This document shows, one piece after another, positions 1 to 8,485 of a stretch of 64,000 nt of DNA. Numbering within the stretch: the stretch's first letter is position 1; the number at the start of each line of letters is the position of its first letter. Origin of the DNA: Roseburia sp. 499. Lineage in GTDB: Bacteria; Bacillota; Clostridia; Lachnospirales; Lachnospiraceae. Under the pieces are notes generated by a model. That model saw nothing but the letters and a program-made list of their open reading frames with translations, had not been told where the DNA came from and made no database searches. The translations under genes were made by a program, and so were the position numbers. The stretch is from assembly GCF_001940225.2 (NCBI RefSeq), contig NZ_CP135164.1, positions 620,001 to 684,000 on the forward strand, given 5' to 3'.

Positions 1-423
1 ACGGCATTTTTGTTGACGGGAAAATCTATCACAATACAGTATCCGGTAAAGTTTCTGTTTGCTTTTCTCACGGCTGTAACCTGTTTTGTGATTGTGTCAT
101 TATGTGTAGCCTATTTTCTTATGCTATCACGAAAGACAGAATTATATATGAATTTATTGGAAATACCGTTTGAATTGCTTTGTGGATTTGTTTTCCCGAT
201 TGAGATACTGCCGAAATGGATTCAGTACATATCAAATCTGCTGGCACCTACATGGGCAGTGCGTATTTTAAAAGAAAGTATAGCAAAGAATAACATGGAA
301 AAAGAAACCGTATATTATTTGATTCTTGGAGTGGAAGTTTTGATTTTAGTTGCGATTGCGGTAATCCTTTATCGATGGATGGACAGAAGCATAAGAAAAA
401 AAGCAACATTGGAGGTAAGTTAA
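1..423 (+). CDS. ABC-2 type transporter permease, C-terminal part (5' end outside window)
   Basis: The reading frame is open from base 1, so this is the last 140 codons of a longer gene. The visible part has three or four hydrophobic segments and the ABC-2 permease ending: a long membrane hairpin, a short amphipathic stretch (FPIEILPKWIQYISNLLAPTW) typical of drug and antibiotic exporter permeases, and a last transmembrane helix followed by a basic tail (RWMDRSIRKKATLEVS). The stop abuts the ATG of a second permease, so the two are probably translationally coupled halves of one exporter whose ATPase lies upstream. The substrate cannot be inferred. Confidence 0.8.
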   Translation, partial: TAFLLTGKSITIQYPVKFLFAFLTAVTCFVIVSLCVAYFLMLSRKTELYMNLLEIPFELLCGFVFPIEILPKWIQYISNLLAPTWAVRILKESIAKNNMEKETVYYLILGVEVLILVAIAVILYRWMDRSIRKKATLEVS

Positions 424-1206
424 ATGAAACGTTTTTTAAAACAATCATGGCTGGATTTTAAGGGGCAAAGAGCAGCATTTTCGCTGGAAGAATTTGCATT
501 GATGGAGACAATGTATCCTTTTGTGACTATGGTTTTCTATTGTCTTGTGGCAGGATATGCATTCCGAACAACGAATCTTAGCAGATGGGTAGTAGGAAAT
601 GCTTTTTTACTATGCACCAATACCTGTGTGTTTTCGTTAGGAAGTTGCTTTATGGGAGAACGATATTATGGAAGAATTCGTTCCATTATAACAGCACCGA
701 TTTCTAAGTTAGAAGTCATTCTGGAAAAGGGATTTTTTCCATGTATGATATGTATTATAACTACATTTGTTGGATTTGGAGCGGGAAGTATCGTATTTCA
801 TGTAAACTGGTCGGGAGTTAACATAGGTCTGTTTTTGGTGATTCTATTAATTGGTATGGCGTCAGCAGCGGGCTTTGGATTATTTTTAGCAACTCTTGGA
901 CTCATTTCGAATCAGATGCATTTGATTTTAAATCTGGTGGCCAATTTATTGGTTATATTCTGTGGGGCGAATTTTCCAATCAGTCAGTTGCCGGCAGCAG
1001 GACAGTTGATATCAAAATTGTTGCCCCTTACAAGAAGTATTGAAGCATCACAATTGTTATTAGAAGGGAAAATAGCATTTGAGCAAGTGCTTTCCTTATT
1101 GCTTGGCGAATTAGGAGTAGGAGCGGTATATGTGATATTAGCATTTTGCGTAGTAAAAAGTGCAGAAAGAGTTGCAATACGGAAGGGGACGTTGGAGTTA
1201 TTTTGA
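424..1206 (+). CDS. ABC-2 type transporter permease
   Basis: A 260-residue polytopic membrane protein with about six transmembrane segments. It has the ABC-2 layout of cytoplasmic N-terminus, central helices and the loop NFPISQLPAAGQLISKLLPLTRSIEASQLLL before the last helix. Its ATG follows the previous stop with no gap. The C-terminus (ERVAIRKGTLELF) mirrors the end of the preceding permease, suggesting the pair are diverged paralogues forming a heterodimeric channel. A terminator follows, so this is the last gene of its operon. Confidence 0.85.
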   Translation: MKRFLKQSWLDFKGQRAAFSLEEFALMETMYPFVTMVFYCLVAGYAFRTTNLSRWVVGNAFLLCTNTCVFSLGSCFMGERYYGRIRSIITAPISKLEVILEKGFFPCMICIITTFVGFGAGSIVFHVNWSGVNIGLFLVILLIGMASAAGFGLFLATLGLISNQMHLILNLVANLLVIFCGANFPISQLPAAGQLISKLLPLTRSIEASQLLLEGKIAFEQVLSLLLGELGVGAVYVILAFCVVKSAERVAIRKGTLELF

Positions 1207-1225
1207 GAATTTGAGATGAAAGTAT

Positions 1226-1269
1226 AAAAGCGAAGGATTACATCTTGGTCTGTAATTCTTCGCTTTTTA
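1226..1269. terminator. Rho-independent terminator, probably bidirectional
   Basis: Stem arms 1226-1242 and 1251-1267 pair over about 17 bases with an 8-base loop. A-rich and T-rich flanks lie on either side, so it can end the permease operon on the plus strand and the small minus-strand gene at 1295-1552. Confidence 0.85.
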
Positions 1270-1294
1270 TCTACGCTAGTAGGGATAGAATCAA

Positions 1295-1552
1295 TTACTC
1301 AGCATCGCCTGTTTCTGATAAACTACCGAGATAATCATTGACTGCACTTAAGTCTATTTCAGTGCTGGTAGGATTTTCTGCTTTCTGTGATTGATAAAAA
1401 TTATATCCGGAATAGCCAATCCATCCTACGATAACAACACATAGAATAGTTCCAACAACAGAACCAATAGCCTTTTTGATTTTTTCGCGCTTCATGATTT
1501 TCTTACGGTTTGCTTTTTCTTCTTTATAGCGGTCTACTTTTTCCTGACTCAT
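1295..1552 (-). CDS. Small single-pass membrane protein of unknown function
   Basis: An 85-residue protein: a highly charged lysine-rich cytoplasmic start (residues 1-27, KEEKANRKKIMKREKIKKA), one transmembrane helix at about 28-50, and a short acidic exterior ending SETGDAE. An AAGGAG ribosome-binding site precedes the ATG at suitable spacing. A TATAAT -10 is visible about 30 bases upstream of the start on the minus strand. No enzymatic motif is seen. It stands alone, divergent from thyA and convergent with the permease operon. Confidence 0.65.
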   Translation of the reverse strand: MSQEKVDRYKEEKANRKKIMKREKIKKAIGSVVGTILCVVIVGWIGYSGYNFYQSQKAENPTSTEIDLSAVNDYLGSLSETGDAE

Positions 1553-1674
1553 AGTAATTCTCCTTGTCCTTATGTAATGATTATAGTATACACTATTTCT
1601 GTGAAAAAATCTTGAAAATTTTTAAAATTAGAGAAAAACCAGAAAAAAGTTCAAGAAAAGGAGAAAAAACGAGG

Positions 1675-1703
1675 TTTCATGTGGTCTGTTTTTATGATAG
1701 AAT
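1675..1703 (+). promoter_or_regulatory. Weak candidate promoter for the thyA operon
   Basis: TTTCAT (1675-1680), 17-base spacer, TAGAAT (1698-1703), about 30 bases before the thyA ATG. Only the spacing and -10 are good. Confidence 0.35.
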
Positions 1704-1734
1704 AGCAAGTAAGTATATTAGAAGGAGCAAAATA

Positions 1735-2583
1735 ATGAGTTTAGCAGATAAGATTTTCATTGATATGTGTCAAGATATAATAGAAAATGGAACCAGTACA
1801 GAGGGAGAAAAGGTGCGGCCTCACTGGGAAGATGGAACAAGTGCGTATACGATTAAGAAGTTTGGTGTGGTAAATCGCTATGACTTATCCAAAGAATTTC
1901 CGGCAATTACTTTGAGAAAAACAGCAATTAAGAGCTGTACGGATGAGATGCTTTGGATTTGGCAACAGAAGTCTAATAATATCAATGACCTTCATAGCCA
2001 TGTGTGGGATGAGTGGGCAGATGAGACAGGTTCTATCGGAAAGGCATACGGCTATCAGATGGGTGTGAAGCATCAGTATAAGGAAGGCATGATGGATCAG
2101 GTAGACCGAGTGATTTATGATCTGAAGAACAATCCTTTCAGCCGTCGTATTATGACAAATATTTATGTCCATCAGGATTTACATGAAATGCATTTATACC
2201 CTTGCGCATACAGTATGACTTTTAACGTCACCCAGAAACCGGGGCAGGATAAGTTAGTGCTAAATGCTATTTTAAATCAGCGTTCTCAGGACGTTCTGGC
2301 AGCAAATAACTGGAATGTATGCCAGTATGCTGTATTAGTGCATATGCTGGCTCAGGTATGTGATATGGAAGTGGGAGAATTGGTACATGTGATTGCAGAT
2401 GCACACATTTATGACCGTCATATTCCGCTGGTGAAGGAATTGATTAGCAGAGAGACACATCCGGCACCAACCTTCTGGTTGAATCCGGAAATCAAAGATT
2501 TCTATAAGTTTACCAGAAATGATGTGCGTTTGGACAATTATGTGACCGGACCACAGATTGAAAATATTCCAATAGCTGTTTAA
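1735..2583 (+). CDS. thyA: Thymidylate synthase
   Basis: Converts dUMP to dTMP using methylene-tetrahydrofolate, giving dihydrofolate. The ATG at 1735 is chosen because AGAAGGAG lies at good spacing upstream and thyA homology starts there; the frame runs open further upstream but that stretch is not conserved. At 282 residues it fits the ThyA family. The catalytic cysteine is in YPCAY (about residue 157), the dUMP-phosphate motif QRSQD follows at about 182-186, and the AxxIYDxH-like motif is ADAHIYDRH. folA follows after 17 bases and recycles the dihydrofolate this enzyme makes. Confidence 0.95.
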   Translation: MSLADKIFIDMCQDIIENGTSTEGEKVRPHWEDGTSAYTIKKFGVVNRYDLSKEFPAITLRKTAIKSCTDEMLWIWQQKSNNINDLHSHVWDEWADETGSIGKAYGYQMGVKHQYKEGMMDQVDRVIYDLKNNPFSRRIMTNIYVHQDLHEMHLYPCAYSMTFNVTQKPGQDKLVLNAILNQRSQDVLAANNWNVCQYAVLVHMLAQVCDMEVGELVHVIADAHIYDRHIPLVKELISRETHPAPTFWLNPEIKDFYKFTRNDVRLDNYVTGPQIENIPIAV

Positions 2584-2600
2584 AAATAGGAGGACACAAC

Positions 2601-3095
2601 ATGAATTTAATCGCAGCAGTAGACAAGAATTGGGCAATCGGATTGAACAACAAGTTGTTGGTGAGTATTCCGGAGGATATGAAATTTTTCCGTACGACCA
2701 CCACGGGCAAGGTCGTTGCCATGGGAAGAAAGACACTGGAGAGTTTTCCAAATGGGCAGCCGTTGAAAAATCGAGTCAACATTGTATTGACATCCGATAA
2801 AAACTATAAAGTGAAGGATGCTATTATTGTACATTCCATGGAGGAAATGTTAGAGGAATTAAAGAAATACAACAGTGAAGATATATATGTCATCGGTGGC
2901 GAGAGTATTTATCGCCAGATGGTGGATTTGTGTGATGTGGCACATATTACAAAAATCGATTATGAATATGAAGCAGATGCTTATTTCCCAAATCTGGATG
3001 AAAAGGAAGAATGGGAAATTACTGCAGACAGTGAAGAACAGACATATTTTGACTTGGAATTTTATTTCCTGAAGTATGAGAAAAAGAAGAAGTAG
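2601..3095 (+). CDS. folA: Dihydrofolate reductase
   Basis: Reduces dihydrofolate to tetrahydrofolate with NADPH. At 164 residues it has the usual chromosomal DHFR length. It shows the N-terminal core NLIAAVDKNWAIGLNNKLL, the acidic active-site residue in PEDMKFF, the cofactor motif MGRKTLESFP and the IYVIGGESIY loop. An AGGAGG site precedes the ATG. It sits directly behind thyA, the usual pairing in Firmicutes. Confidence 0.95.
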   Translation: MNLIAAVDKNWAIGLNNKLLVSIPEDMKFFRTTTTGKVVAMGRKTLESFPNGQPLKNRVNIVLTSDKNYKVKDAIIVHSMEEMLEELKKYNSEDIYVIGGESIYRQMVDLCDVAHITKIDYEYEADAYFPNLDEKEEWEITADSEEQTYFDLEFYFLKYEKKKK

Positions 3096-3098
3096 GAT

Positions 3099-4049
3099 AT
3101 GGAAAATTTTATTTTTAGTATTAATGTGACAATGCCAATCTTCCTGGTAATGGTACTGGGTTGGTTCTTAAAGCAGATTGGTATGTTGAATGATAATTTT
3201 GTAACAGTAGCGAATAAGTTCAATTTTCAGGTGACACTGCCCTTTTTGTTATTTAGGGATCTTTCTTCCGTGGATATCAAAGCAGTATTTGATTTGAAAT
3301 ATGTGTTGTTTTGTGCTATTGCAAGTTCCATTTGTTTCTGGGTAATTTGGGGTGGTACAAAGTTGTTCATGAAGGACAAGTCTATGACAGGTGCTTTTGT
3401 ACAGGCATCATTTCGAAGTAGTGCGGCGGTAATGGGGCTTGCATTCATCCAGAATCTATATGGACAATCTGCAATGGGGCCTTTAATGATAATTGGAGCG
3501 GTGCCCCTTTATAACATTTATTCTGTAATTGTTTTGACATTTGAGGCACAGGGCAGTGAGGAAAGTAGCCAGAAAAATAAAATAAAGGAAGCTTGTATTA
3601 ATATTTTAAAAAATCCGATTATTATTGCAATTTTCTTAGGATTGGTGGTATCTCTTCTGGAAATTGATTTTCCGGTGCTGGTGGATAAAACAGTGAATAA
3701 TGTGGCACAGATGGCAACACCATTGGCATTAATTGCATTAGGAGCTGGTTTTGAAGGAAGAAAGGCATTGGGAAAGATTAAGCCTACACTTGTAGCTTCC
3801 TTTATAAAATTGATTGCACAGGCTGCAATATTTTTACCAATCGCAGCCTGGATGGGATTTGATGGAGAAAAAATGATTGCGTTGATTGTAATGCTGGCAG
3901 CTCCAACAACTCCAAGTTGCTATATTATGGCAAAAAATATGGATAATGATGGCGTGCTGACCGCAAGTATCGTGGTGACAACTACATTACTTGCAGCATT
4001 TACCCTGACAGGATGGATTTTCTTATTAAAAACAATGGGATTGATATAG
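3099..4049 (+). CDS. AEC-family transporter (auxin efflux carrier-like)
   Basis: A 316-residue integral membrane protein with about ten transmembrane segments in the two five-helix halves typical of AEC permeases. The N-terminal half has the pattern FNFQVTLPFLLFRDLS and the C-terminal half has LAAPTTPSCYIMAKNMDND, the family's paired conserved helix breaks. It starts three bases after folA and ends just before ilvB, so it is in the operon. Known relatives carry malonate, malate or amino-acid-related anions. The substrate here is not readable, though an organic or branched-chain keto acid would fit the neighbours. Confidence 0.85.
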   Translation: MENFIFSINVTMPIFLVMVLGWFLKQIGMLNDNFVTVANKFNFQVTLPFLLFRDLSSVDIKAVFDLKYVLFCAIASSICFWVIWGGTKLFMKDKSMTGAFVQASFRSSAAVMGLAFIQNLYGQSAMGPLMIIGAVPLYNIYSVIVLTFEAQGSEESSQKNKIKEACINILKNPIIIAIFLGLVVSLLEIDFPVLVDKTVNNVAQMATPLALIALGAGFEGRKALGKIKPTLVASFIKLIAQAAIFLPIAAWMGFDGEKMIALIVMLAAPTTPSCYIMAKNMDNDGVLTASIVVTTTLLAAFTLTGWIFLLKTMGLI

Positions 4050-4064
4050 GATGAGGTGAAAAAT

Positions 4065-5789
4065 ATGGCGATGGATATAACCGGCAGAAAATTATTTGTA
4101 AAAGCATTATTAGAAGAGGGCGTTGATACAGTCTTCGGATATCCGGGCGGGATGGTAACAGATATTTTGGATGAGCTTTATAAACATGAAGAGATTGAAC
4201 TGGTGTTGCCCAGACATGAGCAGGGGTTGATTCATGAAGCAGAAGGTTATGCCAAGGCAACCGGGCGGGTTGGAGTTTGTATTGTAACCAGTGGTCCGGG
4301 TGCTACCAATATCATGACAGGTTTGGCAGATGCTTATTCTGATAGTATACCGTTGGTATGTATCACTGGACAGGTTCCCTTGAATCTCATTGGAAATGAT
4401 GCTTTTCAGGAAGTGGATATTGTTGGTATGACAAGAAGCATTACAAAGTATGGAGTAACTGTTCGTGATAGAAAAGACCTTGGAAAAATCTTAAAAATGG
4501 CATTTCATATCGCAAGTACAGGAAGACCGGGACCGGTGCTTATTGATTTACCGAAAGATATTCAGACCCAGATGGGACCGGCAGAATATCCAGAACATGT
4601 AAACATTCGTGGTTATAAACCAAATGAAAGTGTACATATTGGTCAGTTAAAAAAAGGTTATAAGTTATTGAAGTCTGCAGAAAAGCCGTTGTTTTTAATC
4701 GGTGGCGGTGTAAATATTGCCAAGGCAAATGATAAGTTGTTAGAGCTGGTAGAAAAGACGAAAGTTCCGGTAGTTACTACTATTATGGGAAAAGGAGCCA
4801 TTCCTACTACTCATCCGTATTATATCGGAAACAGCGGAATGCATGGGAGATATGCTGCCAATATGGCAGTCAGTGAATGTGATGTGCTCTTTTCCATTGG
4901 AACCAGATTTAATGACCGTATTACCGGAGATTTGAATGAGTTTGCGCCGAAGGCACAGATTGTCCATGTAGATGTAGATACTGCATCTATTTCCAGAAAT
5001 GTAGTAGTAGATGTTCCAATTGTAGCTGATGCAGGACTTGCTATTGAAAAGATGTTGGAGTGGGCTGAGCCACAGAAGACGGATAAGTGGATTGCACAGA
5101 TTAAGGAATGGGATAAAGAAAATCCATTGGAAATGCGCAGAGACCATGGTATGACACCACAGATGATAATGGAGCATATCAATGAGCAGTTTGAAGAGGG
5201 AATTATTGTAACGGATGTAGGGCAGCATCAGATGTGGGCGACCCAGTACATAGAATTAAATGAGAAAAAGAAGTTTATTACTTCCGGTGGACTTGGAACC
5301 ATGGGATTTGGTTTCCCGGCTGCTATCGGAGCTAAGATTGGATGTCCGGATAAAGAAGTTATCTGTATTAGCGGTGATGGCGGTATGCAGATGAATATTC
5401 AGGAACTGGCAACTGCCATGGTACAGGATGCTCATGTGATTGTATGTGTATTTAATAACTATTATCTTGGAATGGTACGCCAGATGCAGCAGCTTTTCTA
5501 CGGAAAGCGTTATGAAGCCACCTGTTTAAGACGCAGAAAGAATTGTCCGAAGGACTGTAAAGGACCGAATCCTGCCTGTCCACCTTATGAACCGGATTTT
5601 GTAAAACTGGCAGAAAGCTACGGTGCAACGGGAATGCGTGTAACGAAGGAAGAAGAGATAGCACCGGCATTTGAACAGGCAAAAAAAGTAAGTGGACCGG
5701 TAATTATTGAATTTATGATAGCAACGGAAGAAATTGTACTGCCCATGGTAAAGAGCGGAAATCCCATGAGCGAAATGATTTTGAAGTAA
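4065..5789 (+). CDS. ilvB: Acetolactate synthase, large catalytic subunit
   Basis: Thiamine-diphosphate enzyme condensing two pyruvates (or pyruvate and 2-oxobutyrate) in branched-chain amino-acid synthesis. The ATG at 4065 is preferred over GTG 4056 because GAGGTG lies about six bases upstream; this gives 574 residues. Visible features are the catalytic glutamate region VLPRHEQGLIHEAEGYAKATG, SGPGATNIMTGLADA, and the ThDP/Mg motif GDGGMQMN with downstream NNYYLGM. Oddity: a cysteine-rich insertion with Cys487, 494, 498 and 505 lies between the YGKRYEAT segment and PDFVKLAESYG, where most IlvB proteins run straight through. The regulatory subunit follows after 12 bases. Confidence 0.95.
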   Translation: MAMDITGRKLFVKALLEEGVDTVFGYPGGMVTDILDELYKHEEIELVLPRHEQGLIHEAEGYAKATGRVGVCIVTSGPGATNIMTGLADAYSDSIPLVCITGQVPLNLIGNDAFQEVDIVGMTRSITKYGVTVRDRKDLGKILKMAFHIASTGRPGPVLIDLPKDIQTQMGPAEYPEHVNIRGYKPNESVHIGQLKKGYKLLKSAEKPLFLIGGGVNIAKANDKLLELVEKTKVPVVTTIMGKGAIPTTHPYYIGNSGMHGRYAANMAVSECDVLFSIGTRFNDRITGDLNEFAPKAQIVHVDVDTASISRNVVVDVPIVADAGLAIEKMLEWAEPQKTDKWIAQIKEWDKENPLEMRRDHGMTPQMIMEHINEQFEEGIIVTDVGQHQMWATQYIELNEKKKFITSGGLGTMGFGFPAAIGAKIGCPDKEVICISGDGGMQMNIQELATAMVQDAHVIVCVFNNYYLGMVRQMQQLFYGKRYEATCLRRRKNCPKDCKGPNPACPPYEPDFVKLAESYGATGMRVTKEEEIAPAFEQAKKVSGPVIIEFMIATEEIVLPMVKSGNPMSEMILK

Positions 5790-5801
5790 GGAGGGAAGGA
5801 C

Positions 5802-6323
5802 ATGAAAAAGAGATGGATTGCATTATATGTGGAAAATGAAGTGGGTGTCCTTGCCAAGGTATCCGGTCTTTTTTCCGGAAAATCTTATAATTTACAGAGC
5901 CTCACAGTGGGAACTACGGAGGATGAAACTGTGTCTCGTATGACAATTTGTGTTGCTAGTGATGATGTGACTTTTGAGCAGATTAAAAAGCAGTTGAATC
6001 GTATGGTAGAGGTTATTAAAGTTATGGACCTCACAAATGTGCCGACGCATATGAAGGAGATTCTGTTTGCTAAGATTAAAAATTGTTCTCAAGAGGACAA
6101 GACAGAGGCATTCCAGATTGCACAGGTATTTCATGTAGAGGTATCGGATATCGGAAGTGACAGCGTATTGCTGGAATGTAAGCTGACAGAGCGCCGGAAT
6201 AATGAACTGATTGCTTTGTTGAAGAGTAGATTTAAACATGTTGAGGTGGTTCGTGGCGGTGCAGTAGCTATCGAGTCTATTAGTACCTCTTGTGCAGGAA
6301 AGACGGAGTATGACCGGAAATAG
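5802..6323 (+). CDS. ilvN: Acetolactate synthase, small regulatory subunit
   Basis: A 173-residue ACT-domain protein that binds IlvB, activates it and normally confers valine feedback inhibition. The N-terminal ACT domain is clear (WIALYVENEVGVLAKVSGLFSGKSYNLQSL, about residues 4-34), followed by the family's C-terminal domain with EVSDIGSDSVLLECKLTERRNNELIALL and the GAVAIE end. A GGAGG site precedes the ATG. The length equals full-length IlvH/IlvN of Firmicutes rather than the short enteric IlvN. Confidence 0.93.
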   Translation: MKKRWIALYVENEVGVLAKVSGLFSGKSYNLQSLTVGTTEDETVSRMTICVASDDVTFEQIKKQLNRMVEVIKVMDLTNVPTHMKEILFAKIKNCSQEDKTEAFQIAQVFHVEVSDIGSDSVLLECKLTERRNNELIALLKSRFKHVEVVRGGAVAIESISTSCAGKTEYDRK

Positions 6324-6334
6324 GAGAAATTAAA

Positions 6335-6853
6335 ATGGTATTACTTATTGTTGACACACAGGAGATGATTGTAACAAAGCAGTTGTATCAATATGAAAAA
6401 TTTATTCAGAATGTGAAAAAAGCAATTGAAACAGCAAGAGAAAATGATGTAGAGGTTGTCTATATTCGGCACGATGATGGATTTGAATTAACAAAAGGTG
6501 TAGATGGATTTGAAATATACGAAGAATTTGCACCAAAGCAAGGAGAAAAAATATTTGATAAGCATGTGAATAGTGCGTTCAAGGAGTCTGGACTGCTTGA
6601 ATATCTTAGCGCTAAGAACGAGAAAAGTGTTATGCTTGCAGGATTACAAACAGACTATTGTATCGATGCAACTGTAAAATGTGGTTTTGAACATGGATTT
6701 GAGATGTTGATTCCGGCATATTGTAATACCACGGTGGATAATGAATTTATGTCAGGAGAAAAAACATATCAGTATTACAATGAAAAAATGTGGCATGGGC
6801 GTTATGCAAAATGCATGAGTTTAGAAGAAGCGCTAGCAGTTATGAAGAACTGA
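6335..6853 (+). CDS. Cysteine hydrolase, isochorismatase/nicotinamidase superfamily
   Basis: A 172-residue alpha/beta hydrolase of the isochorismatase-like fold. The start MVLLIVDTQEMI carries the catalytic aspartate, KHVNSAF carries the catalytic lysine, and VMLAGLQTDYCIDATVKCGFEHGF holds the nucleophilic cysteine. It follows ilvN by 11 bases and is probably the last operon gene. Relatives hydrolyse amides such as nicotinamide or N-carbamoyl compounds. The exact substrate is unknown. Confidence 0.85.
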   Translation: MVLLIVDTQEMIVTKQLYQYEKFIQNVKKAIETARENDVEVVYIRHDDGFELTKGVDGFEIYEEFAPKQGEKIFDKHVNSAFKESGLLEYLSAKNEKSVMLAGLQTDYCIDATVKCGFEHGFEMLIPAYCNTTVDNEFMSGEKTYQYYNEKMWHGRYAKCMSLEEALAVMKN

Positions 6854-7008
6854 TGTCCGGGAAAAGAATTTAGCTTGTGCTCTTTTGGGGAATATGATAT
6901 TCTTGTCCCAGAGTGAAGTTTAGAGGTAAAGGTAACAAAATACAAAAGAAAAATTTAGCGGGAATAAAGAACACTAATAAAAATGGAATGAAAGGAGGGA
7001 TAAGAGCG

Positions 7009-7713
7009 ATGTTGAATGCAAAAGATTTATGTGCAATCCGAGAAGTTATGCAAGAAGTTATGCGAGAAGAAATTGCAGAATCAGAAGAACGAATGACAGG
7101 AAAAATTGCAGAATCAGAAGAGCGAATGCAAGGAGCAATGAGAGGAGCAATCGCAGAATCAGAAGAGCGAATGCAAGGAGCAATGAGAGGAGCAATCGCG
7201 GAATCAGAAGAACGAATGATAGGAAAAATTGCAGAATCAGAAGAGCGAATGCAAGGAGCAATGAGAGGAGCAATCGCAGAATCAGAAGAGCGAATGCAAG
7301 GAGCAATGAGAGGAGCAATCGCGGAATCAGAAGAACGAATGATAGAAAAAATTGCAGAATCAGAAGAACGAATGATAGGAAAAATTGCAGAATCAGAAGA
7401 ACGAATGATAGGAAAAATTGCAGAATCAGAAGAGCGAATGACAGGAAAAATCGCAGAATCAGAAGAGCAAACAAGAGGCTATATTGATAGTCGGGTAACG
7501 GAAAGCGAAAACTTGATTTTGAAGTATGTTGATGATACCAGAACTACTCTTGAAAATAAGATTCAGATGGTACAGGATAATCTCAATGAAATTACCCAGT
7601 ATTATAGGATTAAGCGACTAGAAGATGAAAACATAAGTTATTTGATTAGGAAGACTGGAGAACTAGACATTCGTGTAGAAAAATTGGAAAAGATTGCTGG
7701 AAAAACAGCATAA
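7009..7713 (+). CDS. Tandem-repeat coiled-coil protein of unknown function
   Basis: The start at 7009 follows AAAGGAGGG with nine-base spacing and gives 234 residues. A short N-terminal helix (LNAKDLCAIREVMQEVMREE) leads into ten near-identical units starting IAESEERM: six of 11 residues and four of 15 residues (with QGAMRGA), plus a degenerate eleventh. A non-repetitive helical C-terminus follows (ILKYVDDTRTTLENKIQMVQDN, then IRVEKLEKIAGK). The pattern of hydrophobic and charged residues predicts one long parallel coiled coil. There is no signal peptide or membrane segment. Repeat units are nearly identical in DNA, implying recent expansion. Function is not recognisable; it may be a spacer or scaffold. 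Confidence 0.75.
   Translation: MLNAKDLCAIREVMQEVMREEIAESEERMTGKIAESEERMQGAMRGAIAESEERMQGAMRGAIAESEERMIGKIAESEERMQGAMRGAIAESEERMQGAMRGAIAESEERMIEKIAESEERMIGKIAESEERMIGKIAESEERMTGKIAESEEQTRGYIDSRVTESENLILKYVDDTRTTLENKIQMVQDNLNEITQYYRIKRLEDENISYLIRKTGELDIRVEKLEKIAGKTA
7072..7470 (+). repeat. In-gene tandem repeat array, 33-bp and 45-bp units
   Basis: Eleven successive copies of a unit beginning with codons for IAESEE. Order by residue length: 11, 15, 15, 11, 15, 15, 11, 11, 11, 11, then a diverged copy. The block 11-15-15 occurs twice in a row, so a 41-codon higher-order unit was duplicated. All units are multiples of three, so slippage keeps the reading frame. Confidence 0.92.
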
Positions 7714-7722
7714 AACAGAGGA

Positions 7723-7764
7723 AGAAAGCAAAATTGATAGATTTTATCAATTTTGCTTTCTTAT
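7723..7764. terminator. Rho-independent terminator
   Basis: A 17-base perfect stem (7723-7739 with 7745-7761) and a 5-base loop. It lies between two convergent genes, has A/T-rich flanks on both strands and can serve both. Confidence 0.85.
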
Positions 7765-7790
7765 ATCATGTATCATAGGAAAGATGCAGC

Positions 7791-8306
7791 TTATCTTGCC
7801 AAAATTTCTATGATTTCACCTACATACATGGTATGTGGATTTTCTCCATTATCACCGGTATACCATTTTTCTTTTATTTCAGGGTCGATGAAGTGAGCTT
7901 CTTCAATTGGAACAGCAGCCATCTTTTTGCAAAGTACCACAAAATTTCCTTCGTCTATGTAAGGAATACCATCTTTATAATCCAAATTGAGTCCGGAAGT
8001 TTTGAATTTATCCTCCTGACGTCCGGATACGACACCGAAGTATTTTAAATCATTTTTGTATTTGGAGTCAAAAAAGGTGCAGGAAAAAGTATTTCCATTG
8101 TCGATGAATTCTTTCGTATAACGTTTTTCACGAACAAAGATAAATGCTACATTTTTCCCCCAAAGGACGCCAAGTCCACCCCAGCTGGCAGTCATGGCAT
8201 TTGCTTTTTTTTCATCCCCCGAGGCAATCAGCATCCACTCAGTTCCAATTTTGGTAAATGGATTGAACTCTAAAAGTTCCACAGGATATGGTTGAAATTG
8301 ATGCAT
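7791..8306 (-). CDS. Flavin reductase-like domain protein (FMN-binding split barrel)
   Basis: A 171-residue protein of the flavin-reductase-like family. FNPFTKIGTEWMLIASGDEKKANAMTASWGGLGVLWGKN matches the start of the split-barrel fold, where the conserved NAMTASW segment lies at the flavin site. VFVREKRYTKEFIDN-like and FTCTFFDSKYK-like segments follow. The second ATG (8306) is chosen because AAGGGAG sits eight bases before it but only two before the first. Relatives use FMN and NAD(P)H; many clostridial members are of unknown physiological role. It stands alone and convergent to the repeat protein. Confidence 0.85.
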   Translation of the reverse strand: MHQFQPYPVELLEFNPFTKIGTEWMLIASGDEKKANAMTASWGGLGVLWGKNVAFIFVREKRYTKEFIDNGNTFSCTFFDSKYKNDLKYFGVVSGRQEDKFKTSGLNLDYKDGIPYIDEGNFVVLCKKMAAVPIEEAHFIDPEIKEKWYTGDNGENPHTMYVGEIIEILAR

Positions 8307-8485
8307 AGTCATTCTCCCTTTCTATAATCGTAATCTATTATCATAAGTATACAACATTTCTAAAAAAATTCCTATAACAGTTTCAGAATTTCTTAAGAAA
8401 AACGTAGAATGAAATTCAAGATTTTTTCATAAACTAGTAGTATTATGACGTAGTAAACGTGAAGAGGTCTTTGGAGGAAAGTACA

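Noticed and set aside
1564..1734. N-terminal extension of thyA
   Set aside because: Open in frame but lacks conservation and ribosome-binding site; the ATG at 1735 fits the family start.
4050..4070. T-box or attenuator before ilvB
   Set aside because: There are only 15 bases between the AEC stop and the ilvB start.
7029..7487. Open frames on both strands inside the coiled-coil repeat gene (plus 152 codons, minus 138 codons)
   Set aside because: They are by-products of the in-frame repeats; no ribosome-binding site, and low-complexity products such as ICRIRR- or LLILQFFLS-type strings.
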